Program-made: the position numbers and the translations under genes
Shown here: piece by piece, positions 9,424-18,900 of the stretch
Layout of the letters: every line of letters starts with the position of its first letter
How positions within the stretch are numbered: position 1 is the stretch's first letter
Notes under the pieces: model-generated
What the model saw: only the letters and a program-made list of their open reading frames with translations
What the model was told of the DNA's origin: nothing
Database searches by the model: none
NCBI RefSeq assembly: GCF_900129555.1
Contig: NZ_FQWC01000002.1
Coordinates: forward strand, 558,001-622,000
Source of the DNA: Flavobacterium defluvii
GTDB taxonomy: Bacteria > Bacteroidota > Bacteroidia > Flavobacteriales > Flavobacteriaceae
Length of the DNA: 64,000 bases
Reading direction: 5' to 3'

Positions 9424-9714
9424 ATGAAAACCTTATTTAAGTTTAGAATACTAATGGTAATACTTTTGGCAGTATTTTTTTCTGCCTGTAAGAATGAAAA
9501 TAATAAAGTAGATTCTGGTTCTAAAACGGACAGTATGGATATGTCTGTTGATACTGTAGGTCCGGCAATAGATTCGTCAGCAACTCTAAATTCGGGTCAG
9601 CATGGCCAGAATGGAACAACCGGAGCAACGGGAGAAGGTTCTACGGGATCAGGAACGGCGGGTTCTACACAAAAAGGAAATCAGAATATTAAAACTGATT
9701 CTGTTAAAAAGTAA
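9424..9714 (+). CDS. Small Gly/Ser/Thr-rich lipoprotein
   Basis: This 96-residue protein has an N-terminal signal peptide with a lipobox ending AVFFSAC, with the lipidated cysteine at residue 21. The mature part is hydrophilic and low-complexity, with a Gly/Thr/Ser stretch (NGTTGATGEGSTGSGTAG) and a lysine-containing end. It has no recognised domain, so it is probably an exported, flexible surface or periplasmic peptide. Its composition resembles the hydrophilic tail of the decayed gene at 7499, so the two may be related; this is only inference. It ends just before a strong hairpin terminator. Confidence 0.65.
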   Translation: MKTLFKFRILMVILLAVFFSACKNENNKVDSGSKTDSMDMSVDTVGPAIDSSATLNSGQHGQNGTTGATGEGSTGSGTAGSTQKGNQNIKTDSVKK

Positions 9715-9720
9715 ATAAAA

Positions 9721-9757
9721 AATAAAGAGCGGCCTATATTAAGCCGCTCTTTATTTA
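9721..9757. terminator. Bidirectional terminator between convergent genes
   Basis: A 13-bp perfect stem (9721-9733 pairing with 9743-9755, core AAAGAGCGGC) has a 9-base loop and A/T-rich flanks on both sides. It separates the lipoprotein gene on the plus strand from the SnoaL-like gene on the minus strand. Confidence 0.88.
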
Positions 9758-9761
9758 GGTT

Positions 9762-10085
9762 TTAACCAGTTACTTTTAAAGACTCAATTTGTCCGTCAAC
9801 AATATCAAAATGAAATTGTAAAATAATAGGACTTCCGTCAAAAGTACCCGAACACTCTGCAGTTAAAACACTCGAAGTACCATTTTCTGTATATTCAAGA
9901 GGTTTCATTACTGCCTGATAGTTCTTATTTGAGTGATCAATCCAGCGCTCTATCTCAACTCTTCCTTTATGCGTTTTCCCTTCGTCAAACACAACGGCAG
10001 TTTCAGAAAAACAATCGGCGTAAGCAATGCTGTCAAAGTTGTTTTGTGCATTAATTAATTCTGTTATTACTTTAGGTAAATTCAT
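9762..10085 (-). CDS. SnoaL/NTF2-like small protein
   Basis: The 107 residues start MNLPKVITELINAQNNFDS and contain the pattern ADCFSETAVVFDEGKTHKG, with an Asp/Glu-rich strand and a following helix ending in WI. This is typical of the cone-shaped SnoaL-like/nuclear transport factor 2 fold used by small isomerases, polyketide cyclases and binding proteins. The start lies 20 bases downstream of the SDR gene on the same strand, so they are probably co-transcribed and may act on a common small molecule. The substrate is unknown. The divergent HxlR gene may control both. Confidence 0.75.
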   Translation of the reverse strand: MNLPKVITELINAQNNFDSIAYADCFSETAVVFDEGKTHKGRVEIERWIDHSNKNYQAVMKPLEYTENGTSSVLTAECSGTFDGSPIILQFHFDIVDGQIESLKVTG

Positions 10086-10105
10086 TTTTAGTAATTTTAA
10101 TGTTA

Positions 10106-10888
10106 TTAAATTGTAGGCACCGTTCCGCCATCAATTACATATTCAGTTCCCGATAAATAACTGGCTCTTGGAGAAACAAGAAAACCAACTAATTCTGCTA
10201 CTTCTTCCGGTTCGGCAGGTCTGCCATACGGTATTCCGCCAAGCGCATCCATAACACTTTGTTTAGCTTCTTCGACTGTACTATTTGCGTTTCTTGCAAT
10301 TTCGCCCAGCCAGGCTTTTGATGCTGTTGTATTAATCCATCCCGGCGAAACAGTTAGTACGCGAACACCTTTTGGCGTAACTTCATTTGATAAACTTTTA
10401 CTGTAATTTATCAATCCCGCTTTTGCTGCCGCATATGGTAAAGTTGAATCATATAGAGGCAGTTTGCCCTGAATAGAAGCTATGTGAATAATAACACCGC
10501 TTTTATTATCTAACATTTGTGGTAAAAATCCTCTGTCCAGCCTAACAGGAGCAAGCAGATTCGCCTGTAGAGTTGATACCCAGTCCTCATCACTTAAAGC
10601 ATTAAAGCCCCCGGCAGGTGTTACCGAAGAACCAAGGTTGTTTACAAGAATGTCCAGTCTTCCATAAGTCGACAGCACTTCGCTGATTACTTTTTGCGTT
10701 CCTTCTGCCTTGCTTAAATCCGAAGGGATAAAATGCAGATTGCTGTTTTCTTTTTCCGGTGCGTTTCTTGCTGTAATAATAACTTTTGCTCCTGCTTTTA
10801 AAAGTCTTTCAGCAATTGCTCTTCCGGTTCCTTTAGTGCCTCCTGTTACTAAAGCGATTTTGCCTGATAATTCATTTTGATAATCCAT
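10106..10888 (-). CDS. Short-chain dehydrogenase/reductase
   Basis: A classical SDR of 260 residues. The cofactor motif TGGTKGTG lies near residues 16-23, NNLGSS is the variant NNAG motif, a serine in HIASIQG is followed by the YAAAK catalytic Tyr/Lys, and SPGWINT is conserved. The C-terminus LSGTEYVIDGGTVPTI matches the quinone-/acyl-carrier-like SDR group. It probably reduces or oxidises a small carbonyl compound with NAD(P)H in the cytoplasm. It is divergently transcribed from an HxlR regulator across 134 bp, the usual arrangement for a redox- or aldehyde-responsive regulator and its target. The precise substrate is unknown. Confidence 0.88.
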   Translation of the reverse strand: MDYQNELSGKIALVTGGTKGTGRAIAERLLKAGAKVIITARNAPEKENSNLHFIPSDLSKAEGTQKVISEVLSTYGRLDILVNNLGSSVTPAGGFNALSDEDWVSTLQANLLAPVRLDRGFLPQMLDNKSGVIIHIASIQGKLPLYDSTLPYAAAKAGLINYSKSLSNEVTPKGVRVLTVSPGWINTTASKAWLGEIARNANSTVEEAKQSVMDALGGIPYGRPAEPEEVAELVGFLVSPRASYLSGTEYVIDGGTVPTI

Positions 10889-11022
10889 CTTATTTTTGAT
10901 TTAAATTTCTTTTGTACAAATCTCCGAAGTATGTTAGTTCCTCACAAGTACGGAGTTACGATTCATATAGGGATAAATTTTTCCCCTATTGCACAGATTG
11001 GGATATAGTTTAATTTTGCATT
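10889..11022. promoter_or_regulatory. Divergent SDR/hxlR control region with inverted repeats
   Basis: This 134-bp region between divergent starts has two imperfect inverted repeats: CTCCG paired with CGGAG about 30 bases apart near 10922-10955, and ATAGGG facing CCCCTAT near 10967-10988. A TAATTTTG motif at 11011-11018 matches the phylum -7 element but lies only 5 bases before the hxlR ATG, so a leaderless transcript or a chance match is possible. The HxlR-family protein plausibly binds here. Confidence 0.45.
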
Positions 11023-11394
11023 ATGTATGAGAGAAAAACAACACCGAACTTAAACTGTGGACTTGATCTGATAGGTGAAGTACTTTATGGCAAATGGAAG
11101 ATACGTTTGCTTTGGTTTATTGATCAGGGACATAAACGTCCCAGCGAATTGCAGCGCAAAATACCGGATGCTTCACGCAGGGTTTTAAATATTCAGCTGA
11201 AGGAATTAGAGGAGCATGAACTGGTATCAAAAGTTATTTATCCTGTTGTGCCTCCCAAGGTCGAATACAGCCTGACGGATTTTGGAAAAACACTAATTCC
11301 GGTTATTTCTGTTATTGGCAATTGGGGGGATGAGCATGAAGAACGTTTACGAGCACTCATTTTAAAACGCTTAGATACAAATTATGAGATATAA
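11023..11394 (+). CDS. HxlR-family transcriptional regulator
   Basis: A 123-residue winged-helix protein of the HxlR type. It begins with the common N-terminal cysteine context NLNCGLDLIGEVLYGKWKIR and has the DNA-binding signature RPSELQRKIPDASRRVLNIQLKELEEHELV. Many family members sense reactive electrophiles or redox state through that N-terminal Cys. Divergent placement next to the SDR/SnoaL pair suggests it controls them. The last 11 bases overlap the start of the downstream protease-like gene, implying translational coupling. The family is firm; ligand and operator are not visible. Confidence 0.92.
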   Translation: MYERKTTPNLNCGLDLIGEVLYGKWKIRLLWFIDQGHKRPSELQRKIPDASRRVLNIQLKELEEHELVSKVIYPVVPPKVEYSLTDFGKTLIPVISVIGNWGDEHEERLRALILKRLDTNYEI

Positions 11395-12298
11395 AAAATT
11401 AATTATTATTTTTTTAAATATCATTCTCTTTAGTAAACTTTCTGCCCAGACGAATGTTAATGAAGAGTATTCTTTTTATAACAGTCGAATAAAAGAAGCT
11501 CCTGAATATATTTTTTCCAAATTTGTTGAAGCCGGCATGTCACCAACAAATCATGTGCTAACCGAGGCCGAACAGCAAAAAGTAGCAAAAGCTTTTTCTC
11601 TTTTACCTCCATTGCATTTGAAAATTCTTAAGGAACACCTGCATAGTATAAGTTTTATGGATAACATGCCCAATACAGCTCTGACTTCGGCGATAGAACC
11701 AGAAGGTGTAAATAAAGAATATAACATTACTTTTCGGGCCGGGATCCTGAATGAAACCATTTCAGAATGGGCTACATGGAAGGAAAAATCCCTTTATGAA
11801 ATCCCTTCCGGCTCTTCATTAGAAATCCAGATTGATGGTGGTAATTTAGATGCTTTCGTGTACGTATTATTGCACGAGGCTACTCATGTTGTAGATGCTG
11901 TACTAAAATTAACGCCGCATGCAGAAGAAATAGATTCTTTGGTTAATCACACGACCTACACTAAAAATATATGGAAATTATTTAATGTTCCCGTTGCCAG
12001 ATTTGTAAAACCTGAATTAGAAAAAACACGTTTTAGAAGTGGAAAGATTCAGCCTATTACAGCAGCAAAAGGTATTTATGATTCACTTCAGGAAACACCA
12101 TTTGCATCTTTGTACGGAATGGCTTCATGGTATGAAGATATTGCAGAATTAGTCACGATTTATCATCTTACAGATAAATTAAACCAGCCTTTTGTGGTTT
12201 ACGTTAAAGATAATGGCGAAATTAAATCCAGATTTGAGCCTATGAAAAATAAATTAGTAAAAAAGAGAATAAAGCAGCTTGATGTTTTTTATAGTTAA
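11384..12298 (+). CDS. Secreted zinc-metalloprotease-like protein (HExxH)
   Basis: This 304-residue protein has a signal peptide (ending KLSAQT at about residue 22) and a single metal-binding motif HEATHVVD (about residues 165-172). A later Glu in WYEDIAELVTIYHL could be the third zinc ligand, as in gluzincin-type peptidases. I do not recognise a named family beyond this. It probably acts in the periplasm or outside the cell. It overlaps the hxlR gene by 11 bases, which is odd for a regulator/protease pair. It converges on chrA with a 4-base overlap of the 3' ends. Activity is inferred from the motif only. Confidence 0.65.
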   Translation: MRYKKLIIIFLNIILFSKLSAQTNVNEEYSFYNSRIKEAPEYIFSKFVEAGMSPTNHVLTEAEQQKVAKAFSLLPPLHLKILKEHLHSISFMDNMPNTALTSAIEPEGVNKEYNITFRAGILNETISEWATWKEKSLYEIPSGSSLEIQIDGGNLDAFVYVLLHEATHVVDAVLKLTPHAEEIDSLVNHTTYTKNIWKLFNVPVARFVKPELEKTRFRSGKIQPITAAKGIYDSLQETPFASLYGMASWYEDIAELVTIYHLTDKLNQPFVVYVKDNGEIKSRFEPMKNKLVKKRIKQLDVFYS

Positions 12299-13464
12299 CG
12301 GAGTTTTATAATGACACCTAAAACGGCCGCCGCAGCAATAATATATGGTTCCTGAATTTTCTTTATATAAAGCAATGCAAAAATTGCAGCAATTGCTATT
12401 AGTGCAGTTGGAATGTCAATTATACTTCTTTTAGCAATGACAGCAACAGAACCGACAAGTGCACCTACTACAACAGCTGTAATCCCTTCGACAAAAGCTT
12501 TAACAGGTTTATTTTGTGCAATTTTCTTAAACGAAGGTGCCATAATTATTGTGAAAATATAGCAGGGCAGGAAAGTAGCCAGGGCTGCTACTAATGCACC
12601 AAAAAAACCGTTAACCAGATAACCAATAAAACCTACTGTTATTACTACCGGACCCGGTGTAATCATGGCAACAGCTACCGAATCCAGAAACTGCTGTTCG
12701 CTAAGCCATTGATTTTCTATTACCACCCCCGAATGCAAAAAGGGAACAATTGCCAGGCCGCTTCCAAAAACAAAGGTACCAGCCTTGATGAAGAAAACAG
12801 CAATTTTAGTAAGTGTAGAATTCTCAAAATCCCAAAATCCCGTAAATAGCAATATTAGTGTATAAGAGTTGATGGTTTTTATATTCAGCCATTTGGGCGG
12901 TGCTTTAATAATCATATATAATAGACCGGCAGCTACAAATAAAAGGACTTGTTCTTGTTCCGTGAGATATGTTATGATAACGGCGAATATAAAAAAGAGC
13001 CATAAAATCCATTTTGATTTCAAAGAATCCCAGTTAAACTTTCCGATAGACTTTAAAGTGAGTTTATAAGAACTTAATGCAATAATACCAATTACAGCTG
13101 CACCAACACCATAAAAAACAGCCTGAATCCACGATAGTCCTCCATAAAGTCTGTAAATAATACCCAGCACCAGCACCATTAAAAAAGAAGGCAGCACGAA
13201 AGCAAAGCCTATTAATGTTGCGCCAAGGAAACGGTAATGCACAAAACCTATATAGATGCCAAGTTGTGCAGCGAGAGGGCCGGGTGCAAGCTGTGCGAGA
13301 GCGAGGCCTTCCCGATATTCATCTTCTGAGATCCATTTTCGGTTTTCAACAAGATCTTTATGCATATAGCCTACTAAAGCGACTGGACCGCCAAAGCCTA
13401 TAGTTCCAAGCTTTAAAAAATAAAGGGTTAATTCTCTTAAACTATATTTTCGATTTTCATCCAT
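12295..13464 (-). CDS. chrA: Chromate transporter ChrA, two-domain (long-chain) type
   Basis: This 389-residue membrane protein has two homologous CHR halves. The first has FGGPVALVGYMHKDL and LAQLAPGPLAAQLG; the second has FGSGLAIVPFLHSGVV and VAMITPGPVVITVG. The repeated PGP motif and the about 12 hydrophobic segments are typical of ChrA, which exports chromate from the cytoplasm. It is the last gene of a minus-strand cluster, 10 bases after a small envelope protein and downstream of a regulator carrying a ChrB-like domain. This supports a chromate-resistance unit, although some ChrA homologues have other anion roles. Confidence 0.93.
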   Translation of the reverse strand: MDENRKYSLRELTLYFLKLGTIGFGGPVALVGYMHKDLVENRKWISEDEYREGLALAQLAPGPLAAQLGIYIGFVHYRFLGATLIGFAFVLPSFLMVLVLGIIYRLYGGLSWIQAVFYGVGAAVIGIIALSSYKLTLKSIGKFNWDSLKSKWILWLFFIFAVIITYLTEQEQVLLFVAAGLLYMIIKAPPKWLNIKTINSYTLILLFTGFWDFENSTLTKIAVFFIKAGTFVFGSGLAIVPFLHSGVVIENQWLSEQQFLDSVAVAMITPGPVVITVGFIGYLVNGFFGALVAALATFLPCYIFTIIMAPSFKKIAQNKPVKAFVEGITAVVVGALVGSVAVIAKRSIIDIPTALIAIAAIFALLYIKKIQEPYIIAAAAVLGVIIKLR

Positions 13465-13474
13465 GATTTGTATA

Positions 13475-13972
13475 TTAAAATGCTATTCCAAACTGAAAAC
13501 CAACAGTAAAAGAAGCCGGATGATCATTGCCAAAACGTACAGGTAAAGGAATTGCGGCAAAATAACTGCAATTGCTGCTTTTTATTAATGTTTTGTTTAG
13601 TACAGGAGTAAATCCATATCTGCCAGAGCTTTCAAAAGCAGCTCTTCCGGCAAAAGTATATCCATGTCCTAAAGCCACCAGAATTCCTGGATGAAACAGT
13701 AAATTGGTTACTTTACTAGTTCCCTGATCATCTTTTATATTTGGAACTACTTCAAAAGAAAAGCCGATTTTTTCATTTTTCCAGATGTTAATACCGGTTG
13801 GGAATCCAACAGCATAATAATCTCTGAAATTTACGGCTGTTTCATCTTTATTTATAGTAACAATAGGATGCATTATACCAAAATATCCTGTAATCTTTGG
13901 ATAGGAGGTTTGCGAAAAGGAAAGTCGGGCGCTTAGCAGTAAAATAAAAAGAAAGATGGATTTCAAAGACAT
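13475..13972 (-). CDS. Small exported beta-strand-rich protein in the chromate cluster
   Basis: The 165 residues begin with a signal peptide (MSLKSIFLFILLLSARLSFSQ). The mature part has alternating hydrophobic/polar strands, such as YAVGFPTGINIWKNEKIGF, and ends GFQFGIAF with a terminal aromatic residue, as in outer-membrane beta-barrels. At about 145 mature residues it could form a small eight-strand barrel. It lies 10 bases upstream of chrA and 86 bases downstream of the ChrB/AraC regulator on the same strand, so it is probably co-expressed with them. No family name is recognised, and a role in chromate export across the outer membrane is speculation. Confidence 0.65.
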   Translation of the reverse strand: MSLKSIFLFILLLSARLSFSQTSYPKITGYFGIMHPIVTINKDETAVNFRDYYAVGFPTGINIWKNEKIGFSFEVVPNIKDDQGTSKVTNLLFHPGILVALGHGYTFAGRAAFESSGRYGFTPVLNKTLIKSSNCSYFAAIPLPVRFGNDHPASFTVGFQFGIAF

Positions 13973-14058
13973 TGGTTTTGTTTTTATATAGTTATAAAAA
14001 CAAAATTACAAGTAAGAAAAAGCTACTAATAGAATGCTTTTTACCTTTTGTATATTTA

Positions 14059-14904
14059 TTACTTTTTTTGAATCTTTTTTCGGTAAGCAGACGGGTTTTT
14101 GCCAGTATGAGCTTTGAAAATCCTTGTAAAATGGCTCTGATCAGAAAAACCAGTCATGTAAGCAATCTCGGTAAGGGTATAAGAGGTATTCTCGATTAAA
14201 TTTACTGCTTTTTCGATTCTTTGTTTTCTGACATAATCCCCAAAATTTAATTCTTCAAAATATTTCGAAAACTCCCTTGACAAATATGATGGGTTCAAAT
14301 CCAGTTCGTTAGATATTTTCTTTAAGTCAAAAGCGAATTGAGCGTCAATCTGGTCCTGAATAAGATCTTTTAAATCTTTAACCCATGACGGGGTTTTTCC
14401 AGCTGTTTTTTTGTCCTTAAGAAATTTATTGTAGACCTCATGCAGTAAATTTTCAAAAGGGCTGTTAGTTAGGTGTTTCTGTTTATATAAATGCGAAGCC
14501 CAGCTGTAAAGTGCATCATATAGCACCATACCCATTTCGAGAAGTTTATGATCGTCGGTAATATTATAGGAAAGTCCTGCTGATATGGCCCAAAGTCCTG
14601 CAGATTCTGATGCTATATCATGTAGGTCAGTGTCTGCCCCGCGCACAATTCCTGCAATTATCAAAACCGCAGGATCTTCAATTTGGTATTTTTTAATAAT
14701 ATAGTCAAAAGTGCACTGATCCTCATAATGGGTAAATTCAACATCAGGGATGTCAAAAGGAACAGCATTATATTTTGCAGCTTTTTCCAGTACCTGTTCA
14801 AAAGGTACATAAATGAATTCAGCTTCTTGGTCAACAAATTTTCTAATGAGCCACGGACAGGCAATACGGTCTATTTTTGGTCTTTCTCTTGTGATCCATT
14901 TCAT
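14059..14904 (-). CDS. ChrB-domain/AraC-family fusion regulator
   Basis: The first about 150 residues resemble the C-terminal domain of the chromate-resistance protein ChrB: KWITRERPKIDRIACPWLIR, DVEFTHYEDQCTFDYII and AGIVRGADTDLHD. The last about 100 residues are an AraC-type pair of helix-turn-helix motifs with SRYFSKYF-like spacing, LTEIAYMTGFSDQSHFTRIF and GKNPSAYRKK. In Proteobacteria ChrB senses chromate and controls chrA. Here the sensing-type domain is joined to an AraC DNA-binding domain, so a one-component chromate-responsive activator is inferred. It heads the minus-strand cluster with the envelope protein and chrA. The His and Cys residues in the ChrB part are candidate sensor ligands. 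Confidence 0.85.
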   Translation of the reverse strand: MKWITRERPKIDRIACPWLIRKFVDQEAEFIYVPFEQVLEKAAKYNAVPFDIPDVEFTHYEDQCTFDYIIKKYQIEDPAVLIIAGIVRGADTDLHDIASESAGLWAISAGLSYNITDDHKLLEMGMVLYDALYSWASHLYKQKHLTNSPFENLLHEVYNKFLKDKKTAGKTPSWVKDLKDLIQDQIDAQFAFDLKKISNELDLNPSYLSREFSKYFEELNFGDYVRKQRIEKAVNLIENTSYTLTEIAYMTGFSDQSHFTRIFKAHTGKNPSAYRKKIQKK

Positions 14905-14981
14905 AAGTCAGCAGAGCTTTTAAGTATCTTCGCTAAAGTACATATTTTTTTATTTTACATTGAATTAATTCAAAATACCTA

Positions 14982-15209
14982 TTACTTGAGTTTCGACTGA
15001 ATAAATTCATTAAGTATTTCCTGAGTAGAATGTTCTACATCACCGGCAATAAGTTCTGTAGAATTCAGTAAATAATTGTCAATAAATGCAAAGGCCGCTG
15101 TTTCGGTTTCATTAAATCGTTTTACGGAATCCTGCTCACTAGAAGCATTGTAACTGAATTCGAGAAAAGCTTTCAGTTCAGATTCAAATTGCTGTAGTAA
15201 TTGGCTCAT
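14982..15209 (-). CDS. Hypothetical 75-residue acidic helical protein
   Basis: A short protein starting MSQLLQQFESELKAFLEFSYN, predicted all-helical, acidic, without signal peptide or membrane segment. It lies 77 bases upstream of the ChrB/AraC regulator on the same strand, and could be expressed with it or alone. No family is recognised. Coding is supported by composition and by the clean ATG. Possible roles include an accessory or inhibitor protein, but nothing in the sequence decides this. Confidence 0.5.
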   Translation of the reverse strand: MSQLLQQFESELKAFLEFSYNASSEQDSVKRFNETETAAFAFIDNYLLNSTELIAGDVEHSTQEILNEFIQSKLK

Positions 15210-15420
15210 TTGACAAAATTTAAATTAAACATTCAATCAGCAGCGACACTTATCAAAATGCAGTGGCAATCTAAATATAAATTCTGGTAAATTCTTACAG
15301 GACAAATTACATTATTTACATGATTTTATGATTCTGAGTATTTAAAGTGTTGAGGTTTCGTGTTCTTTATAGAAAAATCCAGAAAACGATCTTAATAATC
15401 TTTAAGGCATAAAATAACAG

Positions 15421-15459
15421 AAAAAAGAGAAAATCTTAAAAATTGAAGATTTCCTCTTT
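15421..15459 (-). terminator. Intrinsic terminator after the response-regulator gene
   Basis: Arms at 15424-15437 and 15446-15459 pair at 13 of 14 positions around an 8-base loop. On the minus strand the hairpin is followed by a T-run, 26 bases after the stop of the receiver gene. Confidence 0.8.
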
Positions 15460-15485
15460 GGTATATTTTAAATCTAACTGATTTA

Positions 15486-15878
15486 TTAAATGCCAAGAAA
15501 AGCTGAAACTGCAGCATTGATGTCTTTTCGTTGTAAGTCCATTGAGTACTGCTTCGTTAGAAATAGGGCAGCTCCATTTTCCTGAGCAAACTTTTTATCG
15601 ATTTCACTCGACGAAGTACTATAGATTATAATAGGTATATCGAGCAGACTCGTCTCTTTTTTTATCTCCAGAAGAAAAGTTCTCCCGTCCATTACAGGCA
15701 TATTAAGATCAAGGAAAATCAGTTCTGGTTTCTTAAAAGAGCCTGATTTTAATTTCTCAAAGGCTGCTGCGCCATTTTCTGCTTCCTGATACGCAATTGA
15801 CGGATGTTCTTCCTGCAGGAGTTCCGCAAAAATTTCACGGTCGTCCGGGTCATCATCAATTAAAAAGATGGTTTTCAT
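15486..15878 (-). CDS. Single-domain response regulator (CheY-like)
   Basis: A 130-residue stand-alone receiver domain. The acidic pocket is LIDDDPDDRE near residues 6-15, the phosphoacceptor is Asp57 in LIFLDLNMPVMDG, the switch Ser/Thr is in IIYSTSSSE, and the Lys is in FLTKQYS. There is no output domain, so it must act through protein contacts. It lies 50 bases downstream of the six-PAS kinase on the same strand and is its probable partner. Such PAS-kinase/single-receiver pairs are common in Flavobacterium. The signal and downstream target are unknown. Confidence 0.93.
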   Translation of the reverse strand: MKTIFLIDDDPDDREIFAELLQEEHPSIAYQEAENGAAAFEKLKSGSFKKPELIFLDLNMPVMDGRTFLLEIKKETSLLDIPIIIYSTSSSEIDKKFAQENGAALFLTKQYSMDLQRKDINAAVSAFLGI

Positions 15879-15928
15879 AAGTTTATTTAATGGGATGTAA
15901 ATATACTCTTTTCCCCACGACTTTACTA

Positions 15929-18900
15929 TTATGGCTTGTTTTTTTCATGTATTTCCGGAATAATGATTGTAAATGTTGTGCCAATGCCTTCCTGAGATGC
16001 AGCAGTGATTAATCCGTTATGGTTTTGCAGTATTTTTCGGCACATAGCAAGGCCAATTCCCGTGCCCGAAAACTGATCGTTTCCGTGAAGACGCTGAAAT
16101 ATATTAAAAATCTGTTCAGCATATTGTTGTGAAAAACCGATACCGTTGTCCTGTACTTCAATCTGTATGTACGCATATTCAGTGTTAAGCTGCTCGAGGC
16201 TGATTTCAGATTCTGATAATTTTTCCCATCTTATAGAAATTTCAGGAGAAATACCCTCTCTGGTGTATTTTAAAGCGTTGGAAATAAGGTTTCCGAATAA
16301 CTGTGACATCTGCAGCGCAATAGCTTCAATTACCGGAAGCTCCTGCATTTGGATTACAGCATTTTTCTGTTCGATAATCAGATCAAAATCCATCAATATA
16401 TCGTTGAGCACTTCATTTAAATCTACTTTTTCGAACTGCTGGGCAATATTTGAAAGTCTGGAGAATTGAAGCACATCTTTGATGAGGTTTTCCATTCTTC
16501 TGGCAGAACTCATTATCTTGTCGATGTAAAGATTAACTTTTTCGGGATTTTTATCCAGGTTGTTTTTCAGCATGTCCGTAAAAACGCTTATTTTCCTTAC
16601 GGGTTCCTGCAAGTCATGCGAAGCAATATAAGCAAACTGTGAAAGTTCGCGGTTGTTGACTTCCAATTCGGCATTGACTGCATGAAGTTCGGCTGTTCTT
16701 TCTTTTACTTTAAAAGTAAGTTCCTGCTGCAGTTCCCTTTCTTTGGTAATGTCCTGAGCAGTTCCAGAGATAAATTCCGTCTTTCCTTCTTTATTATAAA
16801 TAATCTGTGCGTTGGCATGGATAATGCGTACCTGCCCGGTTACTTTATTAGTGATTGGAAATTCATAATCGTAAAACGGTTCACGCTGATGACTTAAGGC
16901 TTCATCTAATGTCAACGTTACTTTCTCTCGGTAGGGTTCGTTTATCAGTTCCAGAAATTCGTTACGATTGGCAGTATTTTTTTCTAATCCTAGCCAGTTT
17001 TTAAAACGATCCGAACATGTTATACTGTTGTCAGATGCATTTAGTATCCATGTAGAAAGTTCTGCGAGTTCTATAGCACCCGAAAGTGCTTGTCGTGTTT
17101 CTTCCAGTTTTTTTGATGCCATGACCTGATCGGTTACGTCTACAGCAATATCCATAATGCCGTATACCTCTCCTTTAGAATCTTTAATAGGGGTATAAGT
17201 AAATTCAAAGTAATATGTACTCAGCTGTCCGTTAATCCTTAAATCAGCCGGCATGGCATGACCGTAATAAGTCTCACCCGTGCGGTAAACTTCCTGAAGT
17301 ATATCCAGAAACGGCTGGCCTTTAAGTTCGGGTACAGCTTCTATTAGCGGCTGTCCGATCACGGATCTGTCTTTGCCCCAATAACTTACAATAATATCAT
17401 TGGCAATCTCAATTTTCATATCATGTCCTGTAAAAAGACAAATACCTACAGGAGATTGCTCAATCATGGCAGTAACTTTGTATTCGCTTTCGGTTACGGC
17501 TTTTCGGTTCGAAATGATTTCATCAATATCCATACAGAAACCGGCATAACCACCATACTGGCCGTCAGTGTCATAAAATGGATCACCTGCAGCCCTGCAC
17601 CAGACAAGATCCCCCGAATTTTTTACAGCCCTAAAAAGCACGTCAAAATGTGTCCTGTTTTCAAGAGCCTGCAGATAGGCTTGTTTTGCTTGTTTATAAT
17701 CCTCTTCGTAAATTATACTTGTCCAGTTACCTGCCAAGAGTTCTTCATAAGGAATACCTGTAAAATCGATCAGTGTTTTATTAAAATAAGAAAGTTTTCC
17801 CTCGGTATTAGAAAGCCATAACCCGGTAGGGGAACTGTCTGTAACGTTCTGGAAAAGCCGGTCGGCTTCAAGTTTTGTTCTTTCCAGACGACTCTCTGCC
17901 TGCTGTAGTGCCAAACGGCTGTTTTCCTGTTCTGTAATATCAGCAATGGTCCCTGAAAAAGCAGCAGTTTTTCCGTGGGCATTGTATATCCTGGCTGCAG
18001 ATACGGCAATGCGGTGAATGCTTCCATCATCCCAAATCACTCTGGGCGTATAATAGAAAGTTCCTGTTTCTATACCGTTTTGAATGGCATGCGTTCTTAA
18101 ATGAAGGTCTTCGGGATGTACATATTTTAGAAAATCCTTCCTTGTAAAATTTGATTTTATATTACCTGACATTATCAGGCTGAATTCGGGAGAATATTCA
18201 ATGCTGTTTGCGGCGTAATCAACATTAAAAAGACCAAGCCCCATACTTTTAATGGTCAGGTCAGAGAGCTGGCGCGATTTAAGTAGTTCCTCGGCGGCTT
18301 TTTTATGTGCTGTTACATCCTGAAGTGTACCGTTGAAACGGTAAGGTATCTTATTATCATCAAACCATGCCTTACCAAGTGCATGTACTATAGTTTTAAT
18401 TTTAGTAATTGGATTTATGATAGTATATTCAATATCAAATTTACCTCCTGATTTATAATCGAGAGTCTTTTCAATGGATTGTATAACCCGTTCTCTGTCA
18501 GTTTCTGCAATCGCTTCTAAAGCTTTTGTAAGTTGTATTTCCTCATCAGATTTTAGACCGAACCAGTTTTTAAGCCTTTCATTGGCAGAAAAACGCCTTG
18601 TCTGCGGATTTAGGTCAAATGTTCCGAACTCAGCGGCATTGATGGCAAATTCCAGTTCTTCTTTGCTTTGCTTCAGGTTTAGGCTGTATTTTACTTTTTC
18701 TGTAGTTTCATTACATATTACCAGCACGCCTTTGATCTGACGCTCGTCATCTCTTACAGGGCTGTAGCTGAAAGTCCAGTACACGTCTTCCATTTTACCA
18801 TTACGAAAAATCGGCAGCAGCAGGTCATCATACCATACACTTTCTCCAGTGGTTAGAACTTTTGTTATAAGAGGATAAATAAAGTCCCATATTTCCGGCC

